DNA of 64,000 nt from Streptomyces sp. MspMP-M5 (GTDB taxonomy: Bacteria > Actinomycetota > Actinomycetes > Streptomycetales > Streptomycetaceae), in assembly GCF_000373585.1 (NCBI RefSeq), contig NZ_KB891891.1, forward strand, positions 1 through 64,000. The letters are read 5' to 3'. Positions 54,954 to 63,577 of the stretch are shown here, piece by piece. Below the pieces are notes generated by a model that did no database searches, was not told the DNA's origin, and worked only from the letters and a program-made list of their open reading frames with translations. The translations under genes and the position numbers were made by a program. Each line of letters begins with the position of its first letter. The stretch's first letter is position 1.

Positions 54954-55157
54954 GTGTACGACAACCGCGCTCTCTGGCCCGCTGCCATAGCGCTCACCGC
55001 GCTGGGCACCGCGCTCTTCGCCTTCGCGATGCAGCTCCACCTGGCCTACGAGGAGACGTATGTGGAGGGGCTCTCCTACTTCGCCGGCACGGCGTGGGGC
55101 CTGGCCCTGATCGTCGGGGCGTACGCCTGGGGCGGCCGCCGCCTCAGCAGCAGCTGA
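54954..55157 (+). CDS. Small two-helix membrane protein
   Basis: The 67-residue protein starts at GTG 54954 (GGGGAGGACCAC upstream). Its two predicted helices are ALWPAAIALTALGTALFAFA and FAGTAWGLALIVGAYAWGG, with an acidic loop (QLHLAYEETYVEG) between. The family is unknown. It lies in the same direction as, and 28 nt behind, the ArsR-type gene, which may regulate it. Confidence 0.75.
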   Translation: MYDNRALWPAAIALTALGTALFAFAMQLHLAYEETYVEGLSYFAGTAWGLALIVGAYAWGGRRLSSS

Positions 55158-55265
55158 CGGTCGCCGGCCCGCTCCCGGACGTCCGCGGCCGGGACACCCG
55201 GGCGGCACCCTGACCGTCCCCGGAATCCCGGGCCGGCTGTCAGTGGTGCCGCCTAGGCTTGCCAT

Positions 55266-56063
55266 ATGTCACCTGCCACGCGCACACCGCGCGCCCGCCG
55301 CTACGACCCGGCCAGGACCCGCGCCGCCGTGACGGCCCAGTACGCCCATGTCCGGCGGGTCGTAGGGGAGTTGACGCCGGAGGAGCTGGCGCTGCCCACC
55401 CGGCTCGGCGACTGGACGGTGCGGGAGCTGGCCGCGCATCTGTCCATGGCCGTCGGCAGCGTGGCACGTGCGCTGCGGCAGCCGGCCCCGGCCGCGGCGG
55501 AGGTCACCCTGCTGGAGTGGCCGTCGGTGAGCGCGCAGTACGCCGCCGGGGTGGCGGAGTCCGTCCATCGGCCGGCGGCCGAGCAGGACCCGGTGGAACT
55601 GCTGGAGCGCACCGCCGAGGAGTACGCCGAGGCGGTGGCGCCCGAGCCGGACGACCGGGTCGTCCCGACCCGTCCCGGGGCGATGCTGCTCGCCGACTAC
55701 CTCGTCACCCGCTGTGTCGAACTCGTCGTGCACACCGACGATCTGGCCGCCGCCCTCGGCCGGGAGATCCCCTTCGACCGGCACGCCCTGGCCACCACCA
55801 CCCGGCTGCTGGCCGACGCGCTGGCCGCCCGGGCGCCCGGCGGTTCGGTCGAGGTCCGGGTGCCGCCGTTCGCCGTGGTGCAGTGCGTCGAGGGCCCCCG
55901 GCACACCCGTGGCACCCCGCCCAACGTCGTCGAGACCGACCCGCTGACGTGGATACGGCTGGCCACCGGCCGCACGGGCTGGGCCGAGGCGGTGGCCGCG
56001 GCCACGGTCGGCGCCAGCGGTGAACGCGCCGACCTCGGCGCCCTGCTGCCCGTCATGAGCTGA
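55266..56063 (+). CDS. Mycothiol-dependent maleylpyruvate isomerase family protein (sterol-carrier type)
   Basis: The 265-residue protein has the MDMPI N-terminal four-helix fold: RTRAAVTAQYAHVRRVVGEL, LPTRLGDWTVRELAAHLSMA (the DWTVRELxAHL metal/thiol motif), ECVELVVHTDDLAAAL-type helix 4 (here RCVELVVHTDDLAAALGRE). A C-terminal sterol-carrier-like part (VEVRVPPFAVVQCVEGPRH, TDPLTWIRLATGR) follows. Such proteins use mycothiol in actinobacteria; the true substrate is unknown. TAGGCT at 55254-55259 ends 6 nt before the ATG, so the mRNA is probably leaderless. Confidence 0.85.
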   Translation: MSPATRTPRARRYDPARTRAAVTAQYAHVRRVVGELTPEELALPTRLGDWTVRELAAHLSMAVGSVARALRQPAPAAAEVTLLEWPSVSAQYAAGVAESVHRPAAEQDPVELLERTAEEYAEAVAPEPDDRVVPTRPGAMLLADYLVTRCVELVVHTDDLAAALGREIPFDRHALATTTRLLADALAARAPGGSVEVRVPPFAVVQCVEGPRHTRGTPPNVVETDPLTWIRLATGRTGWAEAVAAATVGASGERADLGALLPVMS

Positions 56064-56396
56064 GCGGGCCGCGGACCGCCCGCGACCCCGCGTCACCGTC
56101 CACCGAGCCCGTCAGAAGGCCGATCGGCGCGACGTCGCGCATCTCACACCGCCGCTGCGCCGAACATTGCCACCCGGCCGAGGCCGACGTGGCGGCGCCG
56201 CCCGACGTACCCCGCGCGGGCGGCGCACCCCGTGGGACGCCAGGCGCCCCAAGGGCTGCGGGGCCCGCATGGCCGAAAAACGCCGTCGGAAGGTCATGGC
56301 CATGTCAGGCGCATCAGCTCCCCGTTCATGCACTCCTCCAGCCGCCCGGCCATCCCCGGTTCGGATGAATGCGCGACCTGGCCTAGACTCTGGGAC
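56064..56396. other. Intergenic region upstream of purF
   Basis: 333 bp with no supported gene. The frames translate to Arg/Pro-rich low complexity. TAGACT at 56384-56389 ends 7 nt before the purF GTG and is the likely -10 box. No operator palindrome like the one upstream of purS is visible. Confidence 0.55.
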
Positions 56397-57956
56397 GTGC
56401 CACGTGGTGACGGACGACTCAACCACGACCTGCTCCCCGGTGAGAAGGGCCCCCAGGACGCCTGCGGCGTCTTCGGTGTCTGGGCCCCGGGAGAAGAGGT
56501 CGCCAAACTCACCTACTTCGGGCTGTACGCGCTGCAGCACCGTGGACAGGAGTCCGCGGGCATCGCGGTGAGCAACGGCTCCCAGATCCTCGTCTTCAAG
56601 GACATGGGCCTGGTTTCCCAGGTCTTCGACGAGACCTCCCTCAGTTCCCTCCAGGGCCACATCGCCGTGGGCCATGCCCGCTACTCCACCACCGGTGCCT
56701 CGGTGTGGGAGAACGCCCAGCCGACGTTCCGCGCCACCGCGCACGGATCGATCGCGCTCGGCCACAACGGCAATCTGGTCAACACCGCCGAGCTGGCCGA
56801 GATGGTCGCCGCGCTGCCCCGCGAGGGCGGCCGGGCCACCCAGGTCGCGGCGACCAACGACACCGACCTCGTCACGGCCCTGCTGGCCGGCCAGGTCGAC
56901 GAGGACGGCAAGCCGCTGACCGTCGAGGAGGCCGCACCGCGCGTCCTCCCGAAGGTCCGGGGCGCCTTCTCGCTGTGCTTCATGGACGAGCACACCCTCT
57001 ACGCCGCCCGCGACCCGCAGGGCATCCGCCCGCTGGTCCTCGGCCGGCTGGAGCGCGGCTGGGTGGTCGCCTCCGAGTCCGCCGCCCTGGACATCGTCGG
57101 CGCCAGCTTCATCCGGGAGATCGAGCCCGGCGAGCTGATCGCCGTCGACGAGAACGGCCTGCGCAGCTCGCGCTTCGCCGAGGCCCGCCCCAAGGGCTGC
57201 GTCTTCGAGTACGTCTACCTCGCCCGCCCGGACACCGACATCGCCGGTCGCAACGTCTACCTCTCCCGGGTGGAGATGGGCCGCAAGCTGGCCGCCGAGG
57301 CGCCCGCCGACGCGGATCTGGTGATAGCGACCCCGGAATCCGGCACCCCGGCGGCCGTCGGCTACGCCGAGGCCAGCGGCATTCCCTACGGCTCCGGCCT
57401 GGTCAAGAACTCCTACGTCGGCCGGACCTTCATCCAGCCCTCGCAGACCATCCGCCAGCTCGGCATCCGCCTCAAGCTCAACCCGCTCAAGGAAGTCATC
57501 CGCGGCAAGCGGCTGGTGGTCGTCGACGACTCGATCGTCCGCGGCAACACCCAGCGCGCCCTGGTCCGGATGCTGCGCGAGGCCGGCGCCGCCGAGGTCC
57601 ACATCCGGATCTCCTCGCCGCCGATCAAGTGGCCGTGCTTCTTCGGCATCGACTTCGCCACCCGCGCGGAGCTGATCGCCAACGGGCTGAGCGTCGAGGA
57701 GATCGGCAAGTCGCTGGGCGCCGACTCGCTGGCGTACATCTCCATCGACGGCATGATCGAGGCGACCACGATCGCCAAGCCGAACCTCTGCCGCGCCTGC
57801 TTCGACGGCGAGTACCCGATGGAGCTGCCGGACCCGGAGCTGCTCGGCAAGCACCTCCTGGAGTCCGAGACCAAGGCCCCGGCCGCCTCGGACGTGGACG
57901 GCGTCCGGACGCTCACCGCGGGGATCGGCGGCGCCGACGCGCTGCGTCGCCCGTAG
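56397..57956 (+). CDS. purF: Amidophosphoribosyltransferase
   Basis: The 519-residue enzyme starts at GTG, with a propeptide of about 22 residues ending before the nucleophile in DACGVFGVWAPGEEV. The glutaminase domain has LQHRGQESAGIAVSNG and GHNGNLVNTAELAEM. The PRPP site is LVVVDDSIVRGNTQRALVRM. Cysteines near the C-terminal part (KWPCFFGIDFA, PNLCRACFDGEYP) match an Fe-S type PurF. It commits PRPP to purine synthesis. The -10 box at 56384-56389 suggests a leaderless message. purM follows 33 bp later. Confidence 0.97.
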   Translation: MPRGDGRLNHDLLPGEKGPQDACGVFGVWAPGEEVAKLTYFGLYALQHRGQESAGIAVSNGSQILVFKDMGLVSQVFDETSLSSLQGHIAVGHARYSTTGASVWENAQPTFRATAHGSIALGHNGNLVNTAELAEMVAALPREGGRATQVAATNDTDLVTALLAGQVDEDGKPLTVEEAAPRVLPKVRGAFSLCFMDEHTLYAARDPQGIRPLVLGRLERGWVVASESAALDIVGASFIREIEPGELIAVDENGLRSSRFAEARPKGCVFEYVYLARPDTDIAGRNVYLSRVEMGRKLAAEAPADADLVIATPESGTPAAVGYAEASGIPYGSGLVKNSYVGRTFIQPSQTIRQLGIRLKLNPLKEVIRGKRLVVVDDSIVRGNTQRALVRMLREAGAAEVHIRISSPPIKWPCFFGIDFATRAELIANGLSVEEIGKSLGADSLAYISIDGMIEATTIAKPNLCRACFDGEYPMELPDPELLGKHLLESETKAPAASDVDGVRTLTAGIGGADALRRP

Positions 57957-57989
57957 AGCTCGTACCCACCCAAACGAAAGTTCTCAGCC

Positions 57990-59060
57990 ATGTCCGCTGA
58001 ATCAACCGGTGCCAGCTACGCGAGCGCGGGTGTCGACATCGAGGCCGGCGACCGTGCCGTGGACCTCATGAAGAAGTGGGTGGCCAAGGCCACCCGTCCC
58101 GAGGTCGTCGGTGGGCTCGGCGGCTTCGCCGGCCTCTTCGACGCCTCCGCGCTCAAGCGCTACGAGCGTCCCCTGCTGGCCTCGGCCACCGACGGCGTCG
58201 GCACCAAGGTCGACATCGCCCGCAAGATGGGCGTCTACGACACCATCGGCCACGACCTGGTCGCCATGGTCGTCGACGACCTGGTCGTCTGCGGCGCCGA
58301 GCCGCTGTTCATGACCGACTACATCTGCGTGGGCAAGGTCCACCCGGAGCGGGTCGCCGCGATCGTCAAGGGCATCGCCGAGGGCTGTGTGCTGGCCGGC
58401 TGCGCGCTGGTCGGCGGAGAGACCGCCGAGCACCCGGGCCTGCTGGGCGAGGACGAGTTCGACGTCGCCGGCGCCGGCACCGGCGTGGTCGAGGCCGACC
58501 GGGTGCTGGGCGCGGATCGTATCCGTACGGGCGACGCGGTGATCGCGATGGCGTCCTCCGGACTTCACTCGAACGGGTACTCCCTCGTCCGCCACGTCCT
58601 CTTCGACCGGGCCGGCCTCTCCCTGGACCAGGAGGTCCCGGAGCTCGGCCGCACCCTCGGCGAGGAGCTGCTGGAGCCCACCAAGATCTACTCGCTGGAC
58701 TGCCTGGCCCTGGCCCGCACCTGCGACGTGCACGCCTTCTCGCACATCACCGGCGGCGGCCTGGCCAACAACCTGGCCCGGGTGATCCCGGACGGCCTGC
58801 ACGCCACCGTGGACCGCACCACCTGGGCGCCGGGCGCGATCTTCGACCTGGTCGGCCGCGCCGGCTCGGTGGAGCGCTTGGAGCTGGAGAAGACCCTGAA
58901 CATGGGCGTCGGCATGATCGCCGTCGTCCCGCAGGAGTCGGTGGACGTCGCCCTGACCACCCTCGCCGACCGCGGCGTGGACGCCTGGGTCGCCGGCGAG
59001 ATCGTCGAGCGCGGCGCGCATGCCGAGGCAGTGACCCTCACCGGTGACTACGCGGGCTGA
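57990..59060 (+). CDS. purM: Phosphoribosylformylglycinamidine cyclo-ligase (AIR synthetase)
   Basis: The 356-residue PurM contains YASAGVDIEAGDRAVDLMKK, RPLLASATDGVGTKVDIARK, MVVDDLVVCGAEPLFMTDYI, GCALVGGETAEHPGLLGEDE, GDAVIAMASSGLHSNGYSLV and AFSHITGGGLANNLARVIP. It closes FGAM to AIR using ATP. It is very probably in one operon with purF. A hairpin terminator follows. Confidence 0.97.
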   Translation: MSAESTGASYASAGVDIEAGDRAVDLMKKWVAKATRPEVVGGLGGFAGLFDASALKRYERPLLASATDGVGTKVDIARKMGVYDTIGHDLVAMVVDDLVVCGAEPLFMTDYICVGKVHPERVAAIVKGIAEGCVLAGCALVGGETAEHPGLLGEDEFDVAGAGTGVVEADRVLGADRIRTGDAVIAMASSGLHSNGYSLVRHVLFDRAGLSLDQEVPELGRTLGEELLEPTKIYSLDCLALARTCDVHAFSHITGGGLANNLARVIPDGLHATVDRTTWAPGAIFDLVGRAGSVERLELEKTLNMGVGMIAVVPQESVDVALTTLADRGVDAWVAGEIVERGAHAEAVTLTGDYAG

Positions 59061-59109
59061 CACCGCCGCCCCGCGGGGCCGCCGGCCGGGCGGCTCCGCG
59101 CAGCAGAGA

Positions 59110-59138
59110 ACCCGGTCCGGGGGTTCCCTGGACCGGGT
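59110..59138. terminator. Bidirectional hairpin between purM and DUF3073 gene
   Basis: ACCCGGTCC paired with GGACCGGGT around an 11-nt loop, in the convergent gap. Confidence 0.8.
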
Positions 59139-59176
59139 CCGTGATGGTGTTGTGAGCCCCGCGAGCGCGCAGAGTG

Positions 59177-59422
59177 TCAGGCGCGACGACGCTGGTGCGA
59201 GGTGTGGCCCTCGTCCTCGTCGTCCTCGCCGTTGTAGCGTTCTGCGTACCGCGCGTACGGGTCGTCGTCCTCGTCATCCTCGAACGGCTCGCGGTTCGGA
59301 GGTTGCTGGTTCGACTGCGATGCAAGCTCGTCGGCCAGTCGCGAGAGATCCGTCCCACCGCTGCTGTACTTCAGCTGGCGGGCGACCTTTGTCTGCTTGG
59401 CCTTGGCCCGGCCGCGCCCCAT
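59177..59422 (-). CDS. DUF3073 family protein
   Basis: The 81-residue protein begins MGRGRAKAKQTKVARQLKYS, has an LSRLADELASQ helix and an acidic central run (EPFEDDEDDDPYARYAERYN), and ends EDEGHTSHQRRRA. It matches the actinobacterial DUF3073 family, unknown function, with charge-segregated termini typical of nucleic-acid-associated small proteins. It is convergent with purM. Confidence 0.9.
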   Translation of the reverse strand: MGRGRAKAKQTKVARQLKYSSGGTDLSRLADELASQSNQQPPNREPFEDDEDDDPYARYAERYNGEDDEDEGHTSHQRRRA

Positions 59423-59735
59423 GGGTCGACCCCCTCAGTGACGGGGCTCGTCGGCCCCAGAGTCTTGACACGCGTTCATGATTCAGAGCGGACTCTCAAG
59501 AGAGAGACCGGCCCCTAGAGCTTTAACGGTACCTGCTTCCGCGGCCATACGGTACGTCGCCCGCATCACCCACCGCTCGGCATGACCGGCACGGCGCCCC
59601 GTCCACGCTGGTCAACTGCGATTTTAACCTGTCCTGTACGGCGACCCGCCGACGGGTGGTGAGGGATGTCTCCCCGACCACCCGCCAGGGGTCGCACAAG
59701 GGTGTGTTTCCGGCCACACCCGCCGGGCGTTCTGC
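59423..59735. other. Gap between DUF3073 and vdh genes
   Basis: It contains the likely vdh terminator at 59700-59721 (GGGTGTG...CACACCC) and the promoter region of the DUF3073 gene. TAAAAT on the minus strand at 59621-59626 is one -10 candidate. No gene is supported. Confidence 0.5.
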
Positions 59736-60854
59736 TCAGGGGCGGCGCGCCTCCGCCATGCGCGCCTCCGCGATCCGGTCGGCCGCGGCGGCCGGCGGGA
59801 TGCCGTCGGCCTTCGCACGAGCGAATATCGACAGCGTGGTGTCGAAGATCTTCGCCGCCTTGGCCTTGCACCGGTCGAAGTCGAAGCCGTGCAGCTCGTC
59901 GGCGACCTGGATCACGCCGCCGGCGTTCACGACGTAGTCGGGGGCGTAGAGGATGCCGCGGTCCGACAGGTCCTTCTCCACCCCGGGGTGTGCGAGCTGG
60001 TTGTTGGCCGCGCCGCACACCACCTTCGCGGTCAGCGCCGGCACCGAGGCGTCGTTGAGCGCGCCGCCCAGCGCGCACGGTGCGTAGACGTCCAGGCCCT
60101 CGGTGCGGATCAGCGCGTCGGTGTCGGCGACGGCGGCCACCTGGGGGTGCCGGGCGAGGACCCGGTCCACCGACTCGGCGCGGACGTCGGTGATCACGAC
60201 CTCGGCGCCGTCCTTGAGCAGGTGCTCGACGAGGTGGTGGCCCACCTTGCCGACGCCCGCGATGCCGACCCTGCGGCCGCGCAGCGTGGGGTCGCCCCAC
60301 AGGTGCTGGGCGGCGGCCCGCATGCCCTGGAAGACGCCGTAGGCGGTCAGCACGGAGGAGTCGCCGGCGCCGCCGTTCTCGGGCGAACGGCCGGTGGTCC
60401 AGCGGTTCGTCCGGGCGATCACGTCCATGTCGGCGACATAGGTGCCGACATCGCAGGCGGTGACGTAGCGGCCGCCGAGGGAGGCCACGAACCGGCCGTA
60501 GGCGAGCAGCAGTTCCTCGGTCTTGATCAGCTCGGGGTCGCCGATGATCACCGCCTTGCCGCCGCCGTGGTCCAGCCCGGCCAGGGCGTTCTTGTACGAC
60601 ATGCCGCGCGAGAGGTTCAGGGCGTCCAGCACGGCCTCGTCCTCGGAGGCGTAGGGGTGGAAGCGCGTACCGCCCAGGGCGGGGCCCAGGGCGGTGCTGT
60701 GGAGGGCGATCACGGCCTTGAGGCCGCTGGCCCGGTCCTGGCAGAGAACGACTTGCTCGTGGCCGCCCTGCTCCGTGCGGAACAGGGTCTGCAGCACGCC
60801 GCCGGAGGCGTCTGCAGGGGCAGGACGTACGTCGGTCACTGTGGTGACTCCCAT
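59736..60854 (-). CDS. vdh: Branched-chain amino acid (valine/leucine) dehydrogenase
   Basis: The 372-residue NAD-dependent enzyme contains VIALHSTALGPALGGTRFHP, the catalytic lysine in LDHGGGKAVIIGDPELIKTE, YVTACDVGTYVADMDVIART and the Rossmann loop GRRVGIAGVGKVGHHLVEHL. It deaminates valine, leucine or isoleucine, feeding branched-chain keto acids into acyl-CoA pools used for fatty acid and polyketide synthesis. Gene order purM, DUF3073, vdh, hypothetical, bldC matches recalled S. coelicolor SCO4087-4091. ATG 60854 is chosen from the MGVTTVTDVRP start. Confidence 0.93.
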   Translation of the reverse strand: MGVTTVTDVRPAPADASGGVLQTLFRTEQGGHEQVVLCQDRASGLKAVIALHSTALGPALGGTRFHPYASEDEAVLDALNLSRGMSYKNALAGLDHGGGKAVIIGDPELIKTEELLLAYGRFVASLGGRYVTACDVGTYVADMDVIARTNRWTTGRSPENGGAGDSSVLTAYGVFQGMRAAAQHLWGDPTLRGRRVGIAGVGKVGHHLVEHLLKDGAEVVITDVRAESVDRVLARHPQVAAVADTDALIRTEGLDVYAPCALGGALNDASVPALTAKVVCGAANNQLAHPGVEKDLSDRGILYAPDYVVNAGGVIQVADELHGFDFDRCKAKAAKIFDTTLSIFARAKADGIPPAAAADRIAEARMAEARRP

Positions 60855-61045
60855 AGTCGCGGAGGACGCCCTCCTAAAGGGTGGGGAGGGCCGGTTGGGA
60901 CGAGCGTAAGACCTGGAGGCGGGTTGATCGGTCAGGTCGGGAGGATCACCCCCTCCCGGGGGACGGGCGTGGCACGATCTGCCGTGACCGGACCGGGCGG
61001 GGGCAGGCAACTCCGGGCGGTGGACTTTCCTTTGGAGGAGCGGGC

Positions 61046-61882
61046 GTGGCCTTGGCGTCGTCGGTGCGGGTCCCGTATGTGGCGTATCTGCGGGTCTACG
61101 AGCCGCTGGCAGCGTTCCCCGAGCCGGAGCGCTCCTACTGGGCGCGCTACGCCGCCCGCGAGGACACCCCCACGGCCGTTGACGAGCAGCGCCGGGCGCT
61201 GGCCGACCTGCTGCCGACCCCGCCGGTGCCGGTGCCGGTCCACGAGAGCGGTGACGCCTTCGTCGCCGTCGTGGACGAGGTGACCTGCGTCTGCCCCTGG
61301 CGGACCCGGCTGCGCGGCTGGCAGGCGCTGCAGGGCCTGGAGGAGCTGCTGCCGGCGTCGGTGCTGGACGCCGCGCTGCCCCCGGTGGTGCGCCGGCAGG
61401 CGGCCACCGACTACGAGCGCTGGCGCGAGCGCAACCCCGACGCCCGGCCGTGGATCCGCGCGGCCACCTGGCACGTCCCGGTGCGCTGGTTCGTCCTCTT
61501 CGACGATGCCGAGCGGGAGTACACCAAGGGTGACCCGGCGGCTCTGTTGCGTTATCGCACGCCGATGGCGCAGGCGCGCCGCAGGGTTGCGCGCGGACTG
61601 CGTACGCTTCGGGATGCCCTGGAAGAGGGACCGCTGATCGACGGCCTGGTAGATGTGGGGCGCTGGCTCGAGGAATTCCACCCGCGTTCGCTCGTGGAGC
61701 TGGACTACGGAGGGCTGGTGCACGCGGTGCCCGAGGGGCAGCTCGCCGAGGACCGTTCCGTCGCGGACGTGGCGGAGGGCCTGACGGCGCTGCGCGCGGG
61801 GGACGGCGAGCGGGCCGGCGCCGCGTACGAGAAGCTTTCCCGGCGGTGGCGCGGAGTGCGCGAACGCCAGTTCTCCAGCTGA
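61046..61882 (+). CDS. Hypothetical protein, conserved beside bldC (278 aa)
   Basis: The protein starts at GTG (VALASSVRVPYVAYLRVYEP) after TTGGAGGAG. It is soluble and rich in Trp/Arg. It contains PERSYWARYAAREDTPTAVD, ESGDAFVAVVDEVTCVCPWR, WYERWRERNPD-type (here DYERWRERNPDARPWIRAAT) and WHVPVRWFVLFDDAEREY. No known domain is recognised. Its place between vdh and bldC is conserved in streptomycetes (SCO4090 position by recall). The frame upstream to 60881 is rejected. Confidence 0.85.
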   Translation: MALASSVRVPYVAYLRVYEPLAAFPEPERSYWARYAAREDTPTAVDEQRRALADLLPTPPVPVPVHESGDAFVAVVDEVTCVCPWRTRLRGWQALQGLEELLPASVLDAALPPVVRRQAATDYERWRERNPDARPWIRAATWHVPVRWFVLFDDAEREYTKGDPAALLRYRTPMAQARRRVARGLRTLRDALEEGPLIDGLVDVGRWLEEFHPRSLVELDYGGLVHAVPEGQLAEDRSVADVAEGLTALRAGDGERAGAAYEKLSRRWRGVRERQFSS

Positions 61883-62382
61883 ACCCCAAAGGCCCGGGGC
61901 GGAGTTGCCGGCAGGAGCGTCCGCTGACGGGACGTACGGGACGTAGGTCCCGATCCGGGCTATTGCCCCAAGCGTGACCTAAAGCACTGACTTCGGGTCT
62001 TGCTCCCAAGGTGCACCCTCGTGCCAAAATAGGACAAGGAGCCTGTCTTGGGCTCCTTCCGTCCAACTAAGGGCGGATAGATCGGTATTGCGCTCCTTGA
62101 GGGGTCTCGTGGCGGCTGGACACGTTGTGACTGATCGTCACGGGTGCGTGACTGTCCGCTATGGCACGGTCCATCGGCTTCCGCCGAGGTTGAACACCTG
62201 AGAGGGCAATTCCATCGGTTTGGCCGACGTGGCTGGACAGATGGTGTAGTTGTAGTGCCGAGGACAAGCCGTTCGTCCTATAACCGACTCGGCCCGCGTC
62301 TGCCATTTCGGGCAACGTGGGTCAAGGTGCAGAATTTAGAGGAAAGAACCGTGATGGTTCGGTTCTCCCGAGGAGGCCGCTC
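61883..62382 (+). promoter_or_regulatory. bldC upstream region / long leader
   Basis: 500 bp without a gene. Elements: hairpin AAGGAGCC-TGTCTTG-GGCTCCTT at 62036-62058 (terminator of the preceding gene or attenuator), a TATAAC box at 62279-62284, GAACC-GTGAT-GGTTC at 62347-62361 just before the ribosome binding site, and GAGGAGG at the site itself. The large gap suggests several promoters or a structured 5' UTR for bldC. Confidence 0.55.
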
Positions 62383-62589
62383 ATGACCGCTCGCACCCCT
62401 GACGCCGAGCCGCTGCTTACCCCCGCTGAGGTCGCCACGATGTTCCGTGTGGACCCGAAGACGGTGACCCGCTGGGCCAAGGCAGGCAAGCTCACGTCCA
62501 TCCGCACGCTCGGAGGGCACCGGCGTTACCGCGAGGCTGAGGTCCGCGCACTGCTCGCGGGTATTCCGCAGCAGCGCAGCGAGTCCTGA
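62383..62589 (+). CDS. bldC: Developmental regulator BldC (MerR-like DNA-binding protein)
   Basis: The 68-residue protein, MTARTPDAEPLLTPAEVATM then FRVDPKTVTRWAKAGKLTSI and RTLGGHRRYREAEVRALLAG, is a single MerR-type winged helix without an effector domain. Its length matches S. coelicolor BldC. BldC binds cooperatively as head-to-tail oligomers on direct repeats and holds back sporulation genes during vegetative growth. ATG 62383 follows GAGGAGG; the upstream in-frame extension is rejected. Confidence 0.97.
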   Translation: MTARTPDAEPLLTPAEVATMFRVDPKTVTRWAKAGKLTSIRTLGGHRRYREAEVRALLAGIPQQRSES

Positions 62590-62608
62590 ATAACCGCATA
62601 ACCAGGCT

Positions 62609-62634
62609 GTTTTCGGGCCCCCCAACCCGGAAAC
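62609..62634 (+). terminator. bldC terminator
   Basis: GTTTTCGGG paired with CCCGGAAAC (one G-T wobble), followed by GCCCGTTTTT, 20 bp after the stop. Confidence 0.8.
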
Positions 62635-63029
62635 GCCCGTTTTTGCGCCACAGCTCCACCTGCTTCACCACGCTCCAACAGAGCTCATACGACGCGGTGC
62701 CTGCCCCAACAGGCCCCACATCCGCTCCACCGGGTACGTCGTCGATCGCGCTGGACTCCGCCGGGTCCGGCGCGATCTCTTTTTTGTGTGCGGCCGCTCC
62801 CGGGCCGCTCGCGGCGCTCGGGCCGCCCCGGCGCCTGCCGACCCCGGGAGGCGCGCCAGGACCCCTTCAGGGGCTTTGAGGAGGCCCGTCAGACCGGACC
62901 TGGCGGTTTCGTTCGGGAGAGCTGGGACGGTAGTGCAATTGCACATATTAAATTGACGGGGTGTAGGGGGGTGGGAAGTTCCCCATCCCGCGAAACATGT
63001 TCGGTGACTCCCGTCACGTCGCGGGCTTC

Positions 63030-63058
63030 TTGAACGGCGCACGGCGCTGGGGTATAGC
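63030..63058 (+). promoter_or_regulatory. Predicted promoter antisense to DUF6274 gene
   Basis: TTGAAC-N17-TATAGC is close to the housekeeping sigma consensus with ideal spacing. It points rightwards into the 3' end of the minus-strand gene at 63123-63359. Confidence 0.5.
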
Positions 63059-63122
63059 GCCTTCCCGTCGTTCCGCTGTCAACAGCCTCCCACCACGCGG
63101 ACGGTGGCGCAGGCGTCGTTGG

Positions 63123-63359
63123 TCACCGGCCGGCGGGACTTTCGTCCTCCGCCGGTGGCTCGGAGGCGGCCTGGGAGGGGGCCGGGGTGGCCGGAGGGGC
63201 GTCGGGCCCCGAACGGGCGCCGTGCGGCTCCATGGCGAGCCGCAGCAACTGGTGGCAGACGGGGCACTGCCGGGTGCGGTGGCGGTAGCCGTAGCGCAGG
63301 GCCGCCGACAGGTGGGCGCGCAGCAGCGCCCTCGTCTCGTGCCGTACCGCGGTCGTCAT
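63123..63359 (-). CDS. DUF6274 family protein
   Basis: The 78-residue protein begins MTTAVRHETRALLRAHLSAA and has one CPVCHQLLRLAM knuckle (possible zinc site with His) and a disordered Pro/Ala/Glu tail. GGGAGGTGGC lies 9 nt before the ATG at 63359. A longer frame to 63611 overlaps the tRNA-Asp terminator and is rejected. Function unknown; the bldC-adjacent location is conserved in Streptomyces. Confidence 0.75.
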   Translation of the reverse strand: MTTAVRHETRALLRAHLSAALRYGYRHRTRQCPVCHQLLRLAMEPHGARSGPDAPPATPAPSQAASEPPAEDESPAGR

Positions 63360-63498
63360 CGCACGCCACCTCCCGGCCCCACGCCTTCTGATGAGTTGAG
63401 TACCGGCGGCAGGTGCCGCCGTCAAGATGGCCGCCCGCTTCCGTCCGCGCCTTCGGGCCGCCGTCCGCGGGTGCGTGCCCCGTCCCGGACAGCGCGAC

Positions 63499-63529
63499 GG
63501 CCCGCACCGGGGAAGACCTGGTGCGGGCC
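63499..63529 (-). terminator. Distal hairpin of tandem tRNA-Asp terminators
   Basis: GGCCCGCACC...GGTGCGGGCC with an 11-nt loop; its stem is identical to that of the hairpin at 63543-63569. Confidence 0.75.
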
Positions 63530-63542
63530 GGAAGAACAGAAC

Positions 63543-63569
63543 GGCCCGCACCGGAGAACGGTGCGGGCC
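63543..63569 (-). terminator. Proximal tRNA-Asp terminator
   Basis: GGCCCGCACC-GGAGAAC-GGTGCGGGCC, 8 nt after the tRNA 3' end on the minus strand. Confidence 0.85.
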
Positions 63570-63577
63570 GTGAGAGG

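Larger units (their letters stand above)
62590..63122. other. Convergent gap between bldC and DUF6274 gene
   Basis: It holds the bldC terminator, a GC-rich middle, an AT-rich island with the perfect palindrome GTGCAATTGCAC at 62932-62943 followed by ATATTAAATTG, and a strong promoter-like sequence at 63030-63058. No protein-coding frame is convincing. A noncoding or antisense transcript is possible. Confidence 0.55.

Noticed and set aside
59643..59665. Third copy of the palindromic element (CACCACCCGTCGGCGGG on the minus strand)
   Set aside because: Only the first part resembles the element; the GGC-N-CTTCG-N-GCC hairpin is missing.
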